Positions 25,268 to 35,168 of a DNA stretch of 64,000 bases are shown in pieces. Source of the DNA: Pseudomonas hormoni (GTDB lineage Bacteria; Pseudomonadota; Gammaproteobacteria; Pseudomonadales; Pseudomonadaceae); contig NZ_CP075566.1 in assembly GCF_018502625.1 (NCBI RefSeq), positions 811,001-875,000 of the forward strand, given 5' to 3'. Position numbers and translations under genes: made by a program. The stretch's first letter is position 1. Every line of letters begins with the position of its first letter. The notes below the pieces were generated by a model, which saw only the letters and a list, made by a program, of their open reading frames with translations, was not told where the DNA came from and did not search any database.

Positions 25268-26185
25268 TCAGCCCCGAACAGTTGCAGGCATGGCGCGGCG
25301 GCTGGACATCAACAGCGCCAGCATACCGATGCCGACGAGCACTGCACCGATGATCTCCAGCGGAAGCGGCGACTGACGCAACCAGAGCCAATGAAACAGC
25401 GTGATGAACAGCGTGCTCAGGTAAATGTAGGAAATGACTGAGGAAGGGGTGATGACGCCGATGGCCCGGTGCAGCAGCCAGAAGGTCGCCAGTGTGGCGA
25501 ACAGGGCCAGGTAGATCAGCCAACCGAAGTCGTTCAGGGTCAGCAAGGACGCCGATCGCCAGCCACCACTGAACCCACAGAACGCCAGCAGGAACAGCGC
25601 GCCGAACAGCATGTTCCAGAAGGTCATGCCCACCGGGCCGCGACCTTTGAGGCTGCCAGCCTTGAGCCGCTGGCTCAAGGGAGAGTAGAGCGCCATCGCC
25701 AGGCAACCCGCCCCGTACACCGACACTGCATAGAGCGAAGGCAACTCGCCCGGCCCGGTACCTTTGAGCACCAGCAATACGGCGCCGGCAGCCGCCATCA
25801 GCATCGGAACGACGCGTTGTTTGAGGCTGCTGTCGGGCATCAATACGGCTTCGAAAAACAAAGTCAGCAGTGGCACCAGGGTGAACATTGTCCCGGTGTT
25901 GACGGCGGAGGTGTAGCGCAGCGCCTCGAACAATGAGCCGAAATACACCGCCAGCAACAAGCCGAGTACGGCATGGCCGAGCAGTCCGTTGCGGGTCATG
26001 GTGGCGTCGCCCTTGAACAGCAGTAGCGGCAAAAACACCAGGGCGCAAAACAGCAGGCGCAAACCGGTGAGCAGGACCGGGTCGATGGCCTGGCTGACCT
26101 GCGCCGCCGCGGAAAACGAAGCGGCAATCAACAGGGCCCAGAGCAGCATGCCAAGGTGAGCGATGGCGAAACCGGTGTGTTTCAT
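25268..26185 (-). CDS. DMT-superfamily transporter (EamA)
   Basis: 305-residue inner-membrane protein with ten hydrophobic segments, arranged as two EamA repeats of five helices (about 5-135 and 150-290). Family members export amino acids or other metabolites. It starts 15 bases after the CynX-type gene on the same strand, so the two probably form an operon. The substrate is not evident. Confidence 0.9.
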   Translation of the reverse strand: MKHTGFAIAHLGMLLWALLIAASFSAAAQVSQAIDPVLLTGLRLLFCALVFLPLLLFKGDATMTRNGLLGHAVLGLLLAVYFGSLFEALRYTSAVNTGTMFTLVPLLTLFFEAVLMPDSSLKQRVVPMLMAAAGAVLLVLKGTGPGELPSLYAVSVYGAGCLAMALYSPLSQRLKAGSLKGRGPVGMTFWNMLFGALFLLAFCGFSGGWRSASLLTLNDFGWLIYLALFATLATFWLLHRAIGVITPSSVISYIYLSTLFITLFHWLWLRQSPLPLEIIGAVLVGIGMLALLMSSRRAMPATVRG

Positions 26186-26200
26186 GATGGCAGTTCCGGG

Positions 26201-27385
26201 TCAGTGAATGTGACGGGCGTAGTGCTGTGGGTTAAAGCGCAGGACCATCAGCAGCATCAGCGCCATGACGCCCGTCAGCGACCACCAGGCCCATTCGAAA
26301 CTGCCGAGTTGATCGCGGATCATCCCGGCAATCAGTGGCGAAAGACCGGCGATCAGGTAGCCGATGCCTTGAACGAAGGCGGTCAGTGCGCCCGCACGTT
26401 GTGGGTTGTCCAAGTGATCCAGCGACACGATCAGGCTCATCGGGAACAGTCCGCCGATGCCCAGCCCCAGTAGACACGGCCACAACAGACTCAGGTGTTG
26501 CGGGCTGAGAATGAGCCCGCAGAAACCGGTCATGATCAGTGCCAGCAACACCACCAGCACCAGGCGGCGGTCACGGCTGCGATTGGCGATCGCAGGCGTC
26601 AGCAGGCCCGACAACACCTCCATGGCCGTCAGAAAACCCAGCAACAAACCGGCGTTCTGTTCGCTCCAGCCTTTTTCCACGTAGTACGGCGCCAGCCAGG
26701 CCAGTACACAGGTGTAGGACGCCGTGCCCAGGCCAAAGAAGATCGCGAGTAACCAGGCGCGGGAATTGGCGAAAAACGACCCGTTTCGCTGCGCTTGAGC
26801 AGACAGTGTCGGCATCGCCGAGCGTTGGCCGAGCCAGACCAGCAATGCGACCAGCGCCAGGATTGCCCAGATCGCCAGGCCCATCCGCCAGCTACCCATG
26901 CGCGTCATCACCAGCGGCGCGAAGGACGCGGCAATCGCTGCGCCGCCCATGATCGACGTGACGTACAGGCCCATGCACACGGAGACGTTGTCACTGAAAC
27001 GGGATTTGATCAGCGCGGGCATCAACGCCTGGATCAGCGCAATACCGACGCCTGCCAGCATGGCACTGAGGATCAGTTCTATGGCGGAGTCGAGGAACAG
27101 GCGCGACACCGTCGCCAGGCCGATGATTAGCAACGACACCACCACCGTGAGCTGTTCGCCGAGCCATCGGCTGACACTGAGGCCGAAGAACATCGCCAGT
27201 CCCATGGCCATCACCGGCAGCATGGTCAGCAGCGAGGCCAGGCTGAAACTCAGCGGGATATCGCCGCGAATCGCCGACAGCAAAGGGCCGACCGCGGCCA
27301 TGGAGGGGCGCAGATTCAAGGCGACGAGAATGATGCTGACCATCAACAAGAGGGCAGGGCGGGAGGTGGCGCGGACGTTTTCCAT
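26201..27385 (-). CDS. MFS transporter, CynX/NimT family
   Basis: 394-residue, 12-helix major facilitator. The N-terminal pattern VALNLRPSMAAVGPLLSAI is typical of the CynX/NimT (cyanate/nitroimidazole) group. Members export or import small polar compounds; the substrate is not defined here. It is upstream gene of a two-gene operon with the EamA transporter. Confidence 0.88.
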   Translation of the reverse strand: MENVRATSRPALLLMVSIILVALNLRPSMAAVGPLLSAIRGDIPLSFSLASLLTMLPVMAMGLAMFFGLSVSRWLGEQLTVVVSLLIIGLATVSRLFLDSAIELILSAMLAGVGIALIQALMPALIKSRFSDNVSVCMGLYVTSIMGGAAIAASFAPLVMTRMGSWRMGLAIWAILALVALLVWLGQRSAMPTLSAQAQRNGSFFANSRAWLLAIFFGLGTASYTCVLAWLAPYYVEKGWSEQNAGLLLGFLTAMEVLSGLLTPAIANRSRDRRLVLVVLLALIMTGFCGLILSPQHLSLLWPCLLGLGIGGLFPMSLIVSLDHLDNPQRAGALTAFVQGIGYLIAGLSPLIAGMIRDQLGSFEWAWWSLTGVMALMLLMVLRFNPQHYARHIH

Positions 27386-27919
27386 CGATTGGACCTTAAT
27401 GACAAGGGCCCGATTAGGCGCGCGAGGCCTGTAGGCCGCAAATCAGAAAGTCCGGGATGGTATTTAAAAATCAAATAGCTCTGCTACAACTAGATCCCCT
27501 GTGGGAGCGGGCTTGCTCGCGATAGCGCACTTTCAGTCGGCATATTCGTTGAATATGAAATCGCCATCGCGGGCAAGCCCGCTCCCACAGGGATAAGTAC
27601 TGCTTGGAAAATTTTGTTTTATTAAGTGTTCAGAGAATGTTTAGTCATCCCGCAACCAAAGTTCTTCAAATCCCGATTTAACGACTTATCCAGCCATGTG
27701 ACGCTGCTGCTCATCTGTTTACTGCGGTCTTCTCTATGGACGGTTGTCCGGTCGCACTTCCTTCCGAACTCGCTTTTTGGGCGTTGTGGCATTGCCGTCA
27801 CGCGCGCCCGCCGGATTCCTGCCTTTCCCGTTGATTGTTCTTACAGGTCCCGCGCTGTGCGCCGGGATCAAATCGGCAGCGCGTGCGCGTTTGCCTGACG
27901 CGGAAACAAGAGAATTCCC
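27386..27919. other. Intergenic region upstream of the PuuA-like gene
   Basis: About 530 bases. It contains a REP pair (27495-27593), listed separately, and then about 320 bases of leader before the glutamine synthetase-like gene. I see no gene in it. Confidence 0.5.
27495..27593. repeat. REP pair (GTGGGAGCGGGCTTGCTCGCGAT type)
   Basis: tcccctgtgggagcgggctt... at 27495-27523 is matched by its reverse complement at 27566-27593. The spacer contains its own small dyad (catattc / gaatatg). Confidence 0.9.
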
Positions 27920-29296
27920 ATGAGTTGTGTCACATTCGCCACGAAGCAAGAAGCCCTGACCTTTCTTGAGCAGAATCCGGATATCGAGATGTTCGAGTTG
28001 TTCATCCTCGACAACAACGGCGTACCAAGGGGTAAGTTGTTGCATCGCGATGAATTGCTGGCGGTGTATGAAAGCGGTCGGCCCCTGCCGAGCACCATTC
28101 TAGGCCTGACCATCAACGGCGATGACGTGGAGAACTCCGGGCTGGTCTGGGACGTAGGCGATATCGATTGCCGGGCCTACCCGATCAGCGGCAGTTTGAC
28201 GCGCATGCCGTGGCGCTTGATGCCGACAGCGGCGGTCCAGGTCAGCATGCATCCGAAGGAAGGCATGCCGGCGACCATCGCCGACCCGCGCCACCTGTTG
28301 GCGAAGGTGATCGAAGGCTTGCAGGCGGACGGTTATTACCCGGTGATGGCGGCGGAACTGGAGTTTTACCTGCTGGATCAGCAACGCGACAGCAACGGTC
28401 GGCCGCAACCGGCACGGGACGTTGACGGCGGACGCCCGCGCGGCACTCAGGTCTATGGTTTGCGCGAACTGGAGCAGATCGAGCCGTTCCTGGCCGACCT
28501 GTACAGCGCCTGCAAACTCCAGGGCATTCCGGCGCGCACAGCGATTTCCGAATACGCGCCGGGGCAAGTGGAAATCACCCTCGAACATCGCACCGACGCC
28601 TTGCAGGCGATGGATGAAGCCGTGCGCTACAAACGGCTGGTCAAGGGCGTGGCGCACAAACACGGGATGACGGCGTGCTTCATGGCCAAGCCTTTCGACG
28701 ACCTGGCCGGCACCGGCATGCATATGCACGTCAGCCTCGCGGACAAGGAAGGTAACAACCTGTTCGCCAGCGAAGCCACGGACGGTACGCCGCTGCTGAA
28801 ACAGGCGGTTGGCGGCATGCTCAGCACTTTGCTCGATTCGTTGCTGTTGTTCTGTCCGAACGCCAACTCCTATCGCCGTTTCCAGACCAACAGCTATGCG
28901 CCGCTGGCCGCGACCTGGGGCGTGGACAATCGCACCGTGAGTTTGCGCGTGCCCGGCGGGCCGGCGTTCTCGCGGCACATCGAACATCGCATTTGCGGCG
29001 CCGACGCCAATCCGTATCTGGCGGCTGCGGCAATCCTGGCCGGCATTCATCGCGGCATTCGCGAACAACTGGACCCAGGGGCACCGGTCGAAGGCAATGG
29101 TTACGCCCAGGCCACGGAACTGTTGCCCACCGACTGGCTGACCACCTTGCGCGCACTGGAAGGTTCGACTTGGGCGCGGGAGGCCTTCGGTGGAGAGTTT
29201 CTCGGCGTTTACCTCGCCGTCAAACGTGCCGAGTATCGGCAGTTCATGGGCGAAGTCGGTGAACAGGATTGGCGTTGGTACCTGAACCAGGCCTGA
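27920..29296 (+). CDS. Glutamine synthetase-like gamma-glutamyl-amine ligase (PuuA/PauA family)
   Basis: 458 residues with the glutamine synthetase fold: beta-grasp N-terminal domain (about 20-115) and catalytic domain with AAELEFYLLD (metal-binding Glu), GQVEITLEH, GTGMHMHVSL and RVPGGPAFSRHIEHRICGAD. Length and sequence fit the ligases that join glutamate to putrescine or other amines rather than GlnA proper (about 470 residues, adenylylated). It is probably an amine catabolism enzyme; the substrate is not fixed. No puuB/C/D partners are adjacent. Confidence 0.88.
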   Translation: MSCVTFATKQEALTFLEQNPDIEMFELFILDNNGVPRGKLLHRDELLAVYESGRPLPSTILGLTINGDDVENSGLVWDVGDIDCRAYPISGSLTRMPWRLMPTAAVQVSMHPKEGMPATIADPRHLLAKVIEGLQADGYYPVMAAELEFYLLDQQRDSNGRPQPARDVDGGRPRGTQVYGLRELEQIEPFLADLYSACKLQGIPARTAISEYAPGQVEITLEHRTDALQAMDEAVRYKRLVKGVAHKHGMTACFMAKPFDDLAGTGMHMHVSLADKEGNNLFASEATDGTPLLKQAVGGMLSTLLDSLLLFCPNANSYRRFQTNSYAPLAATWGVDNRTVSLRVPGGPAFSRHIEHRICGADANPYLAAAAILAGIHRGIREQLDPGAPVEGNGYAQATELLPTDWLTTLRALEGSTWAREAFGGEFLGVYLAVKRAEYRQFMGEVGEQDWRWYLNQA

Positions 29297-29335
29297 ACCA
29301 TTCTCAAATACAACTTAAGTATTGCCCCAACACTG

Positions 29336-29363
29336 GAAGCCAACTAATCGTTGGCTTCTTTTT
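29336..29363 (+). terminator. Rho-independent terminator after the PuuA-like gene
   Basis: A gaagccaac / gttggcttc stem with a TTTTT tail. Confidence 0.9.
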
Positions 29364-29464
29364 CACAAAAAATTGATGGTTGGCTGCCTAAAGTTAGTGC
29401 TGTCGCGGTAAATGAAATTTTCACATTTGCCGACGGCACTTCTTTTCAGGAACAGCCGAATATC

Positions 29465-31114
29465 ATGTTGAAGATTAAAGCCGTGCGCCCGGAGTGGGTG
29501 ACGTTGTTTGCCAGTGCCTTTTTGTTGGCTGGCTTCAATTTAGTGCTCTGGCAACACCTGTTTGAAATCACCGCGTTCGATGGCAAAGGCATCGTCCTGC
29601 GTGTGGCTTTCGGCTTGATGATTCTGGCTGCCTTCAACCTGGTGCTGACGCTGCTGGCGTTCCGGCCGTTGATGAAGCCGCTGTTGACCTTGATCTTTAT
29701 GATCAGCGCCGGGGTGGCTTACTTCATGAGCCAATACGGTGTGCTGATGGACACCGGCATGTTGCGTAATTTTGCGCAAACCAATGCAACGGAAGTGCGC
29801 GACTTACTCTCGATAAAGTTACTTGTTTATATTCTTTTGCTCGGTGTGTTGCCTTCGTGGTTGTTGTGGAGAATACCGGTTGGTTACCGCCGCTGGCATC
29901 GCGAATTGTTAAGTAAGACTTTGGTCAGTGTTGCGTCGGTAGTGGTAATCGGTGGTGTAGCGTTAGTTAACTATCAGGGCCTCGCGTCATTGTTTCGCAA
30001 TCACCACGAATTGCGTTTGATGGTAGTGCCCAGCAACTATATCGGTGCCTCCTTCGGCTACCTGCGCGAACAAGTCGCTTCGGCTCGGCAACCCTTCGTC
30101 AGGATTGGTGAGGACGCCGAGAGAAACCCGGCCTGGCAAGCTCACGGCCGCAAGTCCCTGACCGTGCTGGTGGTGGGTGAGAGTGCCCGGGCCGAGAACT
30201 TTGGTGTACTGGGCTACGACCGCGACACCACGCCAAAACTGGACAAGGAGGCGGGCCTGATTGCCTTCACCGATGTGCATTCCTGCGGCACGGAAACAGC
30301 CGTCTCGGTGCCGTGCATGTTCTCCAACATGGGCCGCAAAGACTACAACGCGAGCAAGGCAAAGAATGAAGAAGGCCTGCTGGATGTGCTCAAGCGGGCG
30401 GGGCTGGACGTCATCTGGCGCGATAACCAGTCGGGCTGCAAAGGCACTTGCGACCGCGTCACCCTTGATGATGTCAGCAACCTGAAGGACCCGGTGCTCT
30501 GCGCCAACAGCGAATGCCGCGATGAAATCCTTCTGCAGGGTTTGCAGCACTTCATCGACACCCTGGATAAAGACACCGTGCTGGTACTGCATCAGATGGG
30601 CAGTCATGGCCCGGAATACTTCAAACGCTACCCGAAAGAGTACGAACGCTTTACCCCGGTGTGTGAAAGCAATGCGTTGAACAATTGCAGTCGCGAAAGC
30701 ATCGTCAATGGTTATGACAACACGCTGGTGTACACCGACCATGTGCTGTCGACCCTGATCGATCTGTTGCGCAGCAATCAGGACAAAGTCGATACCGCGA
30801 TGCTGTATCTGTCGGACCACGGCGAGTCCCTGGGCGAATACAACCTGTTCCTTCACGGCACGCCTTACATGATGGCGCCCGATCAACAAAAGCATGTCGC
30901 CATGCTGGCCTGGTTCTCCGACAGCTATCAGAAGTCGTTCTCGGTGGACACCCATTGCCTGCAACTGAGTCGTGATAAACCATTGAGCCAGGACAACCTG
31001 TTCCATTCGATGCTCGGTTTGCTGGAGGTCAACAGCAAGGTCTACAACCAGGAACTGGACATGTTTGCCGGCTGCCGCGGTGCGGTGATTGACGGTGTCC
31101 TGGCCAAAGAGTGA
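29465..31114 (+). CDS. eptA: Lipid A phosphoethanolamine transferase (EptA/PmrC family)
   Basis: Inner-membrane enzyme of 549 residues that adds phosphoethanolamine to lipid A, lowering negative charge. Five membrane helices occupy about residues 10-175. The periplasmic sulfatase-like domain has VVGESARAENFG (Glu239 metal ligand), CGTETAVSVPCMFSN (nucleophile Thr, 276 or 278) and LSDHGESLGEYNLFLHG. I chose ATG 29465; the frame runs upstream to 29351 across the terminator, which makes the longer start unlikely. No pmrAB-type genes are adjacent. The symbol is by family; the exact acceptor is not proven. Confidence 0.9.
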   Translation: MLKIKAVRPEWVTLFASAFLLAGFNLVLWQHLFEITAFDGKGIVLRVAFGLMILAAFNLVLTLLAFRPLMKPLLTLIFMISAGVAYFMSQYGVLMDTGMLRNFAQTNATEVRDLLSIKLLVYILLLGVLPSWLLWRIPVGYRRWHRELLSKTLVSVASVVVIGGVALVNYQGLASLFRNHHELRLMVVPSNYIGASFGYLREQVASARQPFVRIGEDAERNPAWQAHGRKSLTVLVVGESARAENFGVLGYDRDTTPKLDKEAGLIAFTDVHSCGTETAVSVPCMFSNMGRKDYNASKAKNEEGLLDVLKRAGLDVIWRDNQSGCKGTCDRVTLDDVSNLKDPVLCANSECRDEILLQGLQHFIDTLDKDTVLVLHQMGSHGPEYFKRYPKEYERFTPVCESNALNNCSRESIVNGYDNTLVYTDHVLSTLIDLLRSNQDKVDTAMLYLSDHGESLGEYNLFLHGTPYMMAPDQQKHVAMLAWFSDSYQKSFSVDTHCLQLSRDKPLSQDNLFHSMLGLLEVNSKVYNQELDMFAGCRGAVIDGVLAKE

Positions 31115-31187
31115 GGGCCACGACCTTTTTTTCACGTATCGGCCGTTAACCTGCGCCCGGCAGATTTTTCCTACAAGAGCCCCTTAC

Positions 31188-31850
31188 ATGTCCGCTCAAC
31201 CCCCTTCCGCCATCGAGCTTGAGTTCGCCCGGCGTCACGATCAGGAACACGCCCGCGTCTGCCTGCAGCCGCACCCGCGTGGCCTTGCCGGGCGCCTGGC
31301 GTTCTGGCGTGACGAGCAACTGGTGCGCAGCGCGCTGAAGGTGGCCGGCGAGCCGGGGCTGATTCTCGACGTCGCCTGCGGGGCCGGGCGCTTCTGGCCG
31401 GTGCTGGCCGAACATGCAAATCGGGTGATTCTGGCGTCCGACCCTTCTCAGGACATGCTCGATCACGCGCCGACCCACCACCCGCAACACCTGCTGAAAC
31501 GGGTCAAGACCTTTCAAGGCTCGGCATTCTCCATCGGCTTGTCGGCGAATGCGGTGGACTGCATTTTTTGCATGCAACTGTTTCAGCACATCGCCAGCCC
31601 CGAGCATCGCTTGGCCATGCTGGGCGAGTTCCATCGTGTCAGCCGCGATACGGTGATTGTGGCGGTGCGGATCGATTCCGGCTTCAAGCGTCGGCGGCCA
31701 GATACACAAGGCGTTCAGGCCCGGATGCTGGCCAGTAAGGCCGAAGTGGAAGACGAGTTTAAACAGGCGGGTTTTCGCTTGCTCAGCCATCAAGACTTCC
31801 TGCCCGGTTGTGCACCTATGCGCGTCTACGTGTTGCGTAAGGCCAGATAA
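31188..31850 (+). CDS. Class I SAM-dependent methyltransferase
   Basis: 220 residues. SAM motif I is LILDVACGAGRFWPVL near residue 60, and motif II is in VILASDPSQDML. The central CMQLFQHIASPEHR block is of the Methyltransf_11/25 type. No substrate can be assigned. It is 73 bases after eptA. The ATG at 31188 follows caagagcccctta, a weak ribosome site; the longer frame from 31089 begins inside eptA and is rejected. Confidence 0.8.
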   Translation: MSAQPPSAIELEFARRHDQEHARVCLQPHPRGLAGRLAFWRDEQLVRSALKVAGEPGLILDVACGAGRFWPVLAEHANRVILASDPSQDMLDHAPTHHPQHLLKRVKTFQGSAFSIGLSANAVDCIFCMQLFQHIASPEHRLAMLGEFHRVSRDTVIVAVRIDSGFKRRRPDTQGVQARMLASKAEVEDEFKQAGFRLLSHQDFLPGCAPMRVYVLRKAR

Positions 31851-31973
31851 CCTCCCTCCGTCAGACAATTCTTGCCATCAGGCAGGTGTTTTCGCTAAAG
31901 CTCTTGTTCAGTGGAGGCGCGGAAATCGCCGGGGGCGATATATACTGCGCGCCATTCTTCAAGGGAGAGCCGT

Positions 31974-33107
31974 GTGGCCATCGATATTCACTGGATTCGC
32001 GACAACGATAGCCTCGGCCGGTTTTGCGCCGAGTGGCAGCAGCTGCCCTACGTTGCCCTCGACACCGAATTCATGCGGGTCGACACCTTTTATCCGATCG
32101 CTGGCCTGCTGCAGATCGGCGATGGCGTACGCGCTTACCTGATTGACCCGCTGACCATCGACAACTGGCAGCCCCTGGCCGCGTTGCTGGAAAACCCGGC
32201 CGTGGTCAAAGTCGTGCATGCGTGCAGCGAAGACCTCGAAGTGTTGCTGCGCCTGACCGGCAGCCTGCCGGCGCCGCTGTTCGATACCCAACTGGCCGCC
32301 GCCTACCTGAACCTTGGTTTCTCCATGGGCTATTCGCGGCTGGTGCAGGAAGTGCTCGGCATCGACCTGCCCAAGGGCGAGACCCGTTCCGACTGGCTGC
32401 AACGTCCGCTGTCCGACACCCAGATCAGCTACGCCGCTGAAGACGCCTTGCACCTCGCGGAAGTTTTCGTACAGCTTCGTCCGAAGCTGTCTGACGACAA
32501 GTACGCCTGGGTCCTGGAAGACGGCGCCGAGCTGGTGGCCAACCTGCGTCGTGAAGTTGATCCGTACGAGGTCTATCGCGAAGCCAAACTGGCCTGGAAG
32601 CTCTCCCGTGCCCAACTCGCCGTGCTGCGTGAACTCTGCGCCTGGCGCGAACGCGAAGCCCGCGCCCGTGACTTGCCGCGCAATCGCATCATCCGTGAAC
32701 ATTCCCTGTGGCCGCTGGCGCGGACGCAACCGGACAACCTCGGCGCGCTGGCGAAAATCGAAGACATGCACCCGCGTACCGTGCGTCAGGACGGCGAATT
32801 TCTGCTTGATCTGATCAAACGCTCTGGCAGTGTGTCCCCAGATCAATGGCCGCCTGCCGTGCCGGAGCCGTTGCCGGTGGATGCTGCTGCGCTGATCAAA
32901 CAGTTGCGTGCACTCGGGCAGGCCGAAGCCGAGCGCCTGAACATCGCGCCGGAGCTGATGCTGCGCAAGAAAACCCTGGAAGCGCTGCTCAAGAGCGGCT
33001 TCCCCAACGGTCCCTACCAATTGCCTGATTCGCTGCGTGGCTGGCGCCGCGAGTTGATGGGCCAGGCGCTGCTCGACAGCCTGGCCACCGCCGGAGAACA
33101 GCCTTGA
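31974..33107 (+). CDS. rnd: Ribonuclease D
   Basis: 3'-to-5' exoribonuclease in tRNA maturation, 377 residues. The DEDD exonuclease motifs are [18 protein letters not shown] and [12 protein letters not shown]. An HRDC domain covers about residues 215-290. The start is a GTG at 31974 with an aagggagag site, giving [11 protein letters not shown]. The frame continues upstream to 31911 but without homology. The next gene starts inside its stop codon. Confidence 0.95.
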   Translation: MAIDIHWIRDNDSLGRFCAEWQQLPYVALDTEFMRVDTFYPIAGLLQIGDGVRAYLIDPLTIDNWQPLAALLENPAVVKVVHACSEDLEVLLRLTGSLPAPLFDTQLAAAYLNLGFSMGYSRLVQEVLGIDLPKGETRSDWLQRPLSDTQISYAAEDALHLAEVFVQLRPKLSDDKYAWVLEDGAELVANLRREVDPYEVYREAKLAWKLSRAQLAVLRELCAWREREARARDLPRNRIIREHSLWPLARTQPDNLGALAKIEDMHPRTVRQDGEFLLDLIKRSGSVSPDQWPPAVPEPLPVDAAALIKQLRALGQAEAERLNIAPELMLRKKTLEALLKSGFPNGPYQLPDSLRGWRRELMGQALLDSLATAGEQP

Positions 33108-33397
33108 AACGTATTTGCTCCATCTATCGAAGCCTGAAGAAAAACGAGATGTACCTCTATGTGCTCAAAAGCGATGCACTGGAGCGCGTCCCGGAAAGCC
33201 TGATGGCCGCTTTCGGCAAACCGCACCATGCGTTCGACCTGGTGCTGACCCCCGAGCGCAAGTTGTCGCGCGAGGACATCACCGTGGTGCTGGAAAACCT
33301 CGAGAAGCAGGGTTACCACCTGCAAATGCCACCGGCTGAAGACGAATACATCGAACATTTGCCGGAAGAACTGTTGCGACGCAACGATCCGATGTAA
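33104..33397 (+). CDS. YcgL-family protein
   Basis: 97-residue conserved protein. [20 protein letters not shown] at the start and [17 protein letters not shown] near the end are the YcgL/DUF709 pattern. The start codon is TTG at 33104, overlapping the rnd stop (TTGA), which implies translational coupling. No in-frame ATG would keep the conserved N terminus. Function is unknown; linkage to rnd is conserved in gammaproteobacteria. Confidence 0.93.
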   Translation: MKRICSIYRSLKKNEMYLYVLKSDALERVPESLMAAFGKPHHAFDLVLTPERKLSREDITVVLENLEKQGYHLQMPPAEDEYIEHLPEELLRRNDPM

Positions 33398-33517
33398 TCG
33401 GCAGACAGGCTCTGTTCAGAGTCTGCGTGAAACACTGGAATGATTTTGGCGATGGCCGCGATGAGGGAGCGATACTCCCTCGGCGGCCGTCTGCACTGCT
33501 TTTGAAAGGTTTGAACC

Positions 33518-34450
33518 ATGCGCGTTCTGATTGCTGAACACGACCACGCTGTATATGCCCAACTGTTGCGCCAGGCAGCGCCTGATCTGGAAGTGCTGAC
33601 CAGCGGCGACTCCGCTGAACTGGCCCGCCAGGCCGCCGATTGCCCGATCTGGCTGGGGCAGCCGGACCTCCTGGCGACGCTGTTGCGCCAGGGTCACCAG
33701 CCGCAATGGCTGCAATCGACCTGGGCCGGCATCACGCCGCTGCTCGCCGACGGCCTGCCACGCCACTATCGCCTGACCCGCGCGGTGGGGATTTTCGGTC
33801 AGGTCATGGCCGAATACGTACTGACCTACATGCTCGGCCACGAGCGCGAAGTGCTGCCGCGGCTGGTCAGTCAGGTCGAGCGTAAATGGGACAGCCGCCA
33901 GGGCCAAAGCCTGGCGGGGCGTAAGGTGCTGATCGTCGGCACTGGCGACATCGGTCTGACCGTGGCGCAGTTTCTGCTGCCGTTTGGCGTTGAGTTGTAT
34001 GGCATCGCCAGCGAAGCTCGCGAGCAGGCACCGTTTGTCGAAGTGGGGGCGCTGGCGGACTTGCCGCGCCTGGTCGGTGAAGTGGATTACGTGATCAATC
34101 TGCTGCCGAATACGCCGACGACCCACGACCTGTACGACGCGGCGCTGTTCAAGCAGTTCAAGCCGACCGGGTTGTTCATCAACGTCGGGCGCGGCGTGGC
34201 GGTGGTCGATGCCGATCTGGTGGAGGCCTTGAAAGAAGGGCATCTGGCAGGCGCGGTGATCGACGTCTGCCGTCAGGAACCGCTGCCGCAACGTCACCCG
34301 TTCTGGACGGCCTGGGGCTTGCTGCTGACCGGGCACAGTTCGGCACCGACTTCGCCTGCGATGATGGTGAAGCTGTTTGTCGAGAATGTGCGGGCGTATC
34401 AGGCGGGCGAGGCGTTGCGCGGGGAAGTGGATTTCAATCGCGGTTACTGA
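33518..34450 (+). CDS. D-2-hydroxyacid dehydrogenase
   Basis: 310-residue NAD(P)-dependent enzyme of the GhrA-like group. The dinucleotide motif GTGDIGLTVA is near residue 147. The catalytic Arg lies in NVGRGVAVVD, the Glu in CRQEPLPQRHPFW, and the His in TGHSSAPTSP. The likely substrates are glyoxylate, hydroxypyruvate or similar keto acids. A gaaaggt site precedes the ATG, and the gene is 120 bases after ycgL. Confidence 0.9.
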   Translation: MRVLIAEHDHAVYAQLLRQAAPDLEVLTSGDSAELARQAADCPIWLGQPDLLATLLRQGHQPQWLQSTWAGITPLLADGLPRHYRLTRAVGIFGQVMAEYVLTYMLGHEREVLPRLVSQVERKWDSRQGQSLAGRKVLIVGTGDIGLTVAQFLLPFGVELYGIASEAREQAPFVEVGALADLPRLVGEVDYVINLLPNTPTTHDLYDAALFKQFKPTGLFINVGRGVAVVDADLVEALKEGHLAGAVIDVCRQEPLPQRHPFWTAWGLLLTGHSSAPTSPAMMVKLFVENVRAYQAGEALRGEVDFNRGY

Positions 34451-34463
34451 ATCCACCACAAAC

Positions 34464-34557
34464 CTGTAGGAGCCGAGCTTGCTCGCGATGAGGCCATCAC
34501 ATTCAACATCATTGTTGACTGTGAGATCGCCATTGCGAGCAAGCTCGGCTCCTACAG
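34464..34557. repeat. REP pair (CTGTAGGAGCCGAGCTTGCTCGCGAT type)
   Basis: The left arm is 34464-34489 and the reverse-complement right arm is about 34531-34557. It lies between convergent genes. Confidence 0.9.
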
Positions 34558-34574
34558 TAGATCTTCGGCGGGGC

Positions 34575-35168
34575 TTAGAGGGTGAAGTCGCCTTCAGCCG
34601 CCAACTCGCTCAACGGACGACGCGGGCTCGGTTCTTCACGTGCTTGCAGGTAATCCGCCAGCGTCGCCTTATCCCCCAGTTTGCCCACTGCCACCGCCGC
34701 GTGCAGGGCGTAACCTTCAGGAATGTTCAGCTCCTTGCGGGTCAGATCCTGATCGAAACCGGCCATGCCGTGGGTGTGCCAGCCGCTGAGGCTCGCTTGC
34801 AACGCCAGATGGCCCCAGGCCGAACCGGTGTCGAAGGTGTGCCACAGGGCCGGGGTTTCTTCGGTGGCGCCAGGCACCGCGAAGGTGGTTTTCGAGATCA
34901 CGATCACCAGCGCCGAGGCGTGTTGCGCCCAGCTGCGGTTGAATTCGTTCAGCAAGCCCAGGTAACGCTCCCAGTTTGGCGTATCGCGGCGCGCGTAGAG
35001 AAACCGCCAAGGCTGCGAGTTGTAGGCCGATGGCGCCCAGCGTGCGGCTTCGAAAAAGCTCAGCAAGGTTTCTTCGGGAATGGCTTCGCCCGTGAAGGCG
35101 CGGGGTGACCAGCGATCGGTGAATTGCGGGTGAATGGCGTAATCGGCAACGCGTGGATTGGCACTCAT
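34575..35168 (-). CDS. Nitroreductase-family protein
   Basis: 197-residue FMN-binding oxidoreductase. The flavin-binding Arg is in the N-terminal RWSPRAF, followed by ARWAPSAYNSQPWRF and GSAWGHLALQASLSGW. The C-terminal AVAVGKLGDKATL matches the family. Members reduce nitro compounds, quinones or flavins; the physiological substrate is unknown. It is convergent with the 2-hydroxyacid dehydrogenase. Confidence 0.9.
   Translation of the reverse strand: MSANPRVADYAIHPQFTDRWSPRAFTGEAIPEETLLSFFEAARWAPSAYNSQPWRFLYARRDTPNWERYLGLLNEFNRSWAQHASALVIVISKTTFAVPGATEETPALWHTFDTGSAWGHLALQASLSGWHTHGMAGFDQDLTRKELNIPEGYALHAAVAVGKLGDKATLADYLQAREEPSPRRPLSELAAEGDFTL

Noticed and set aside
24201..26048. 615-codon minus-strand frame that would join a LysR protein to a long N-terminal extension
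   Set aside because: The extension is out of frame with the DMT gene that occupies the same DNA. The LysR start at 25136 gives the normal length.
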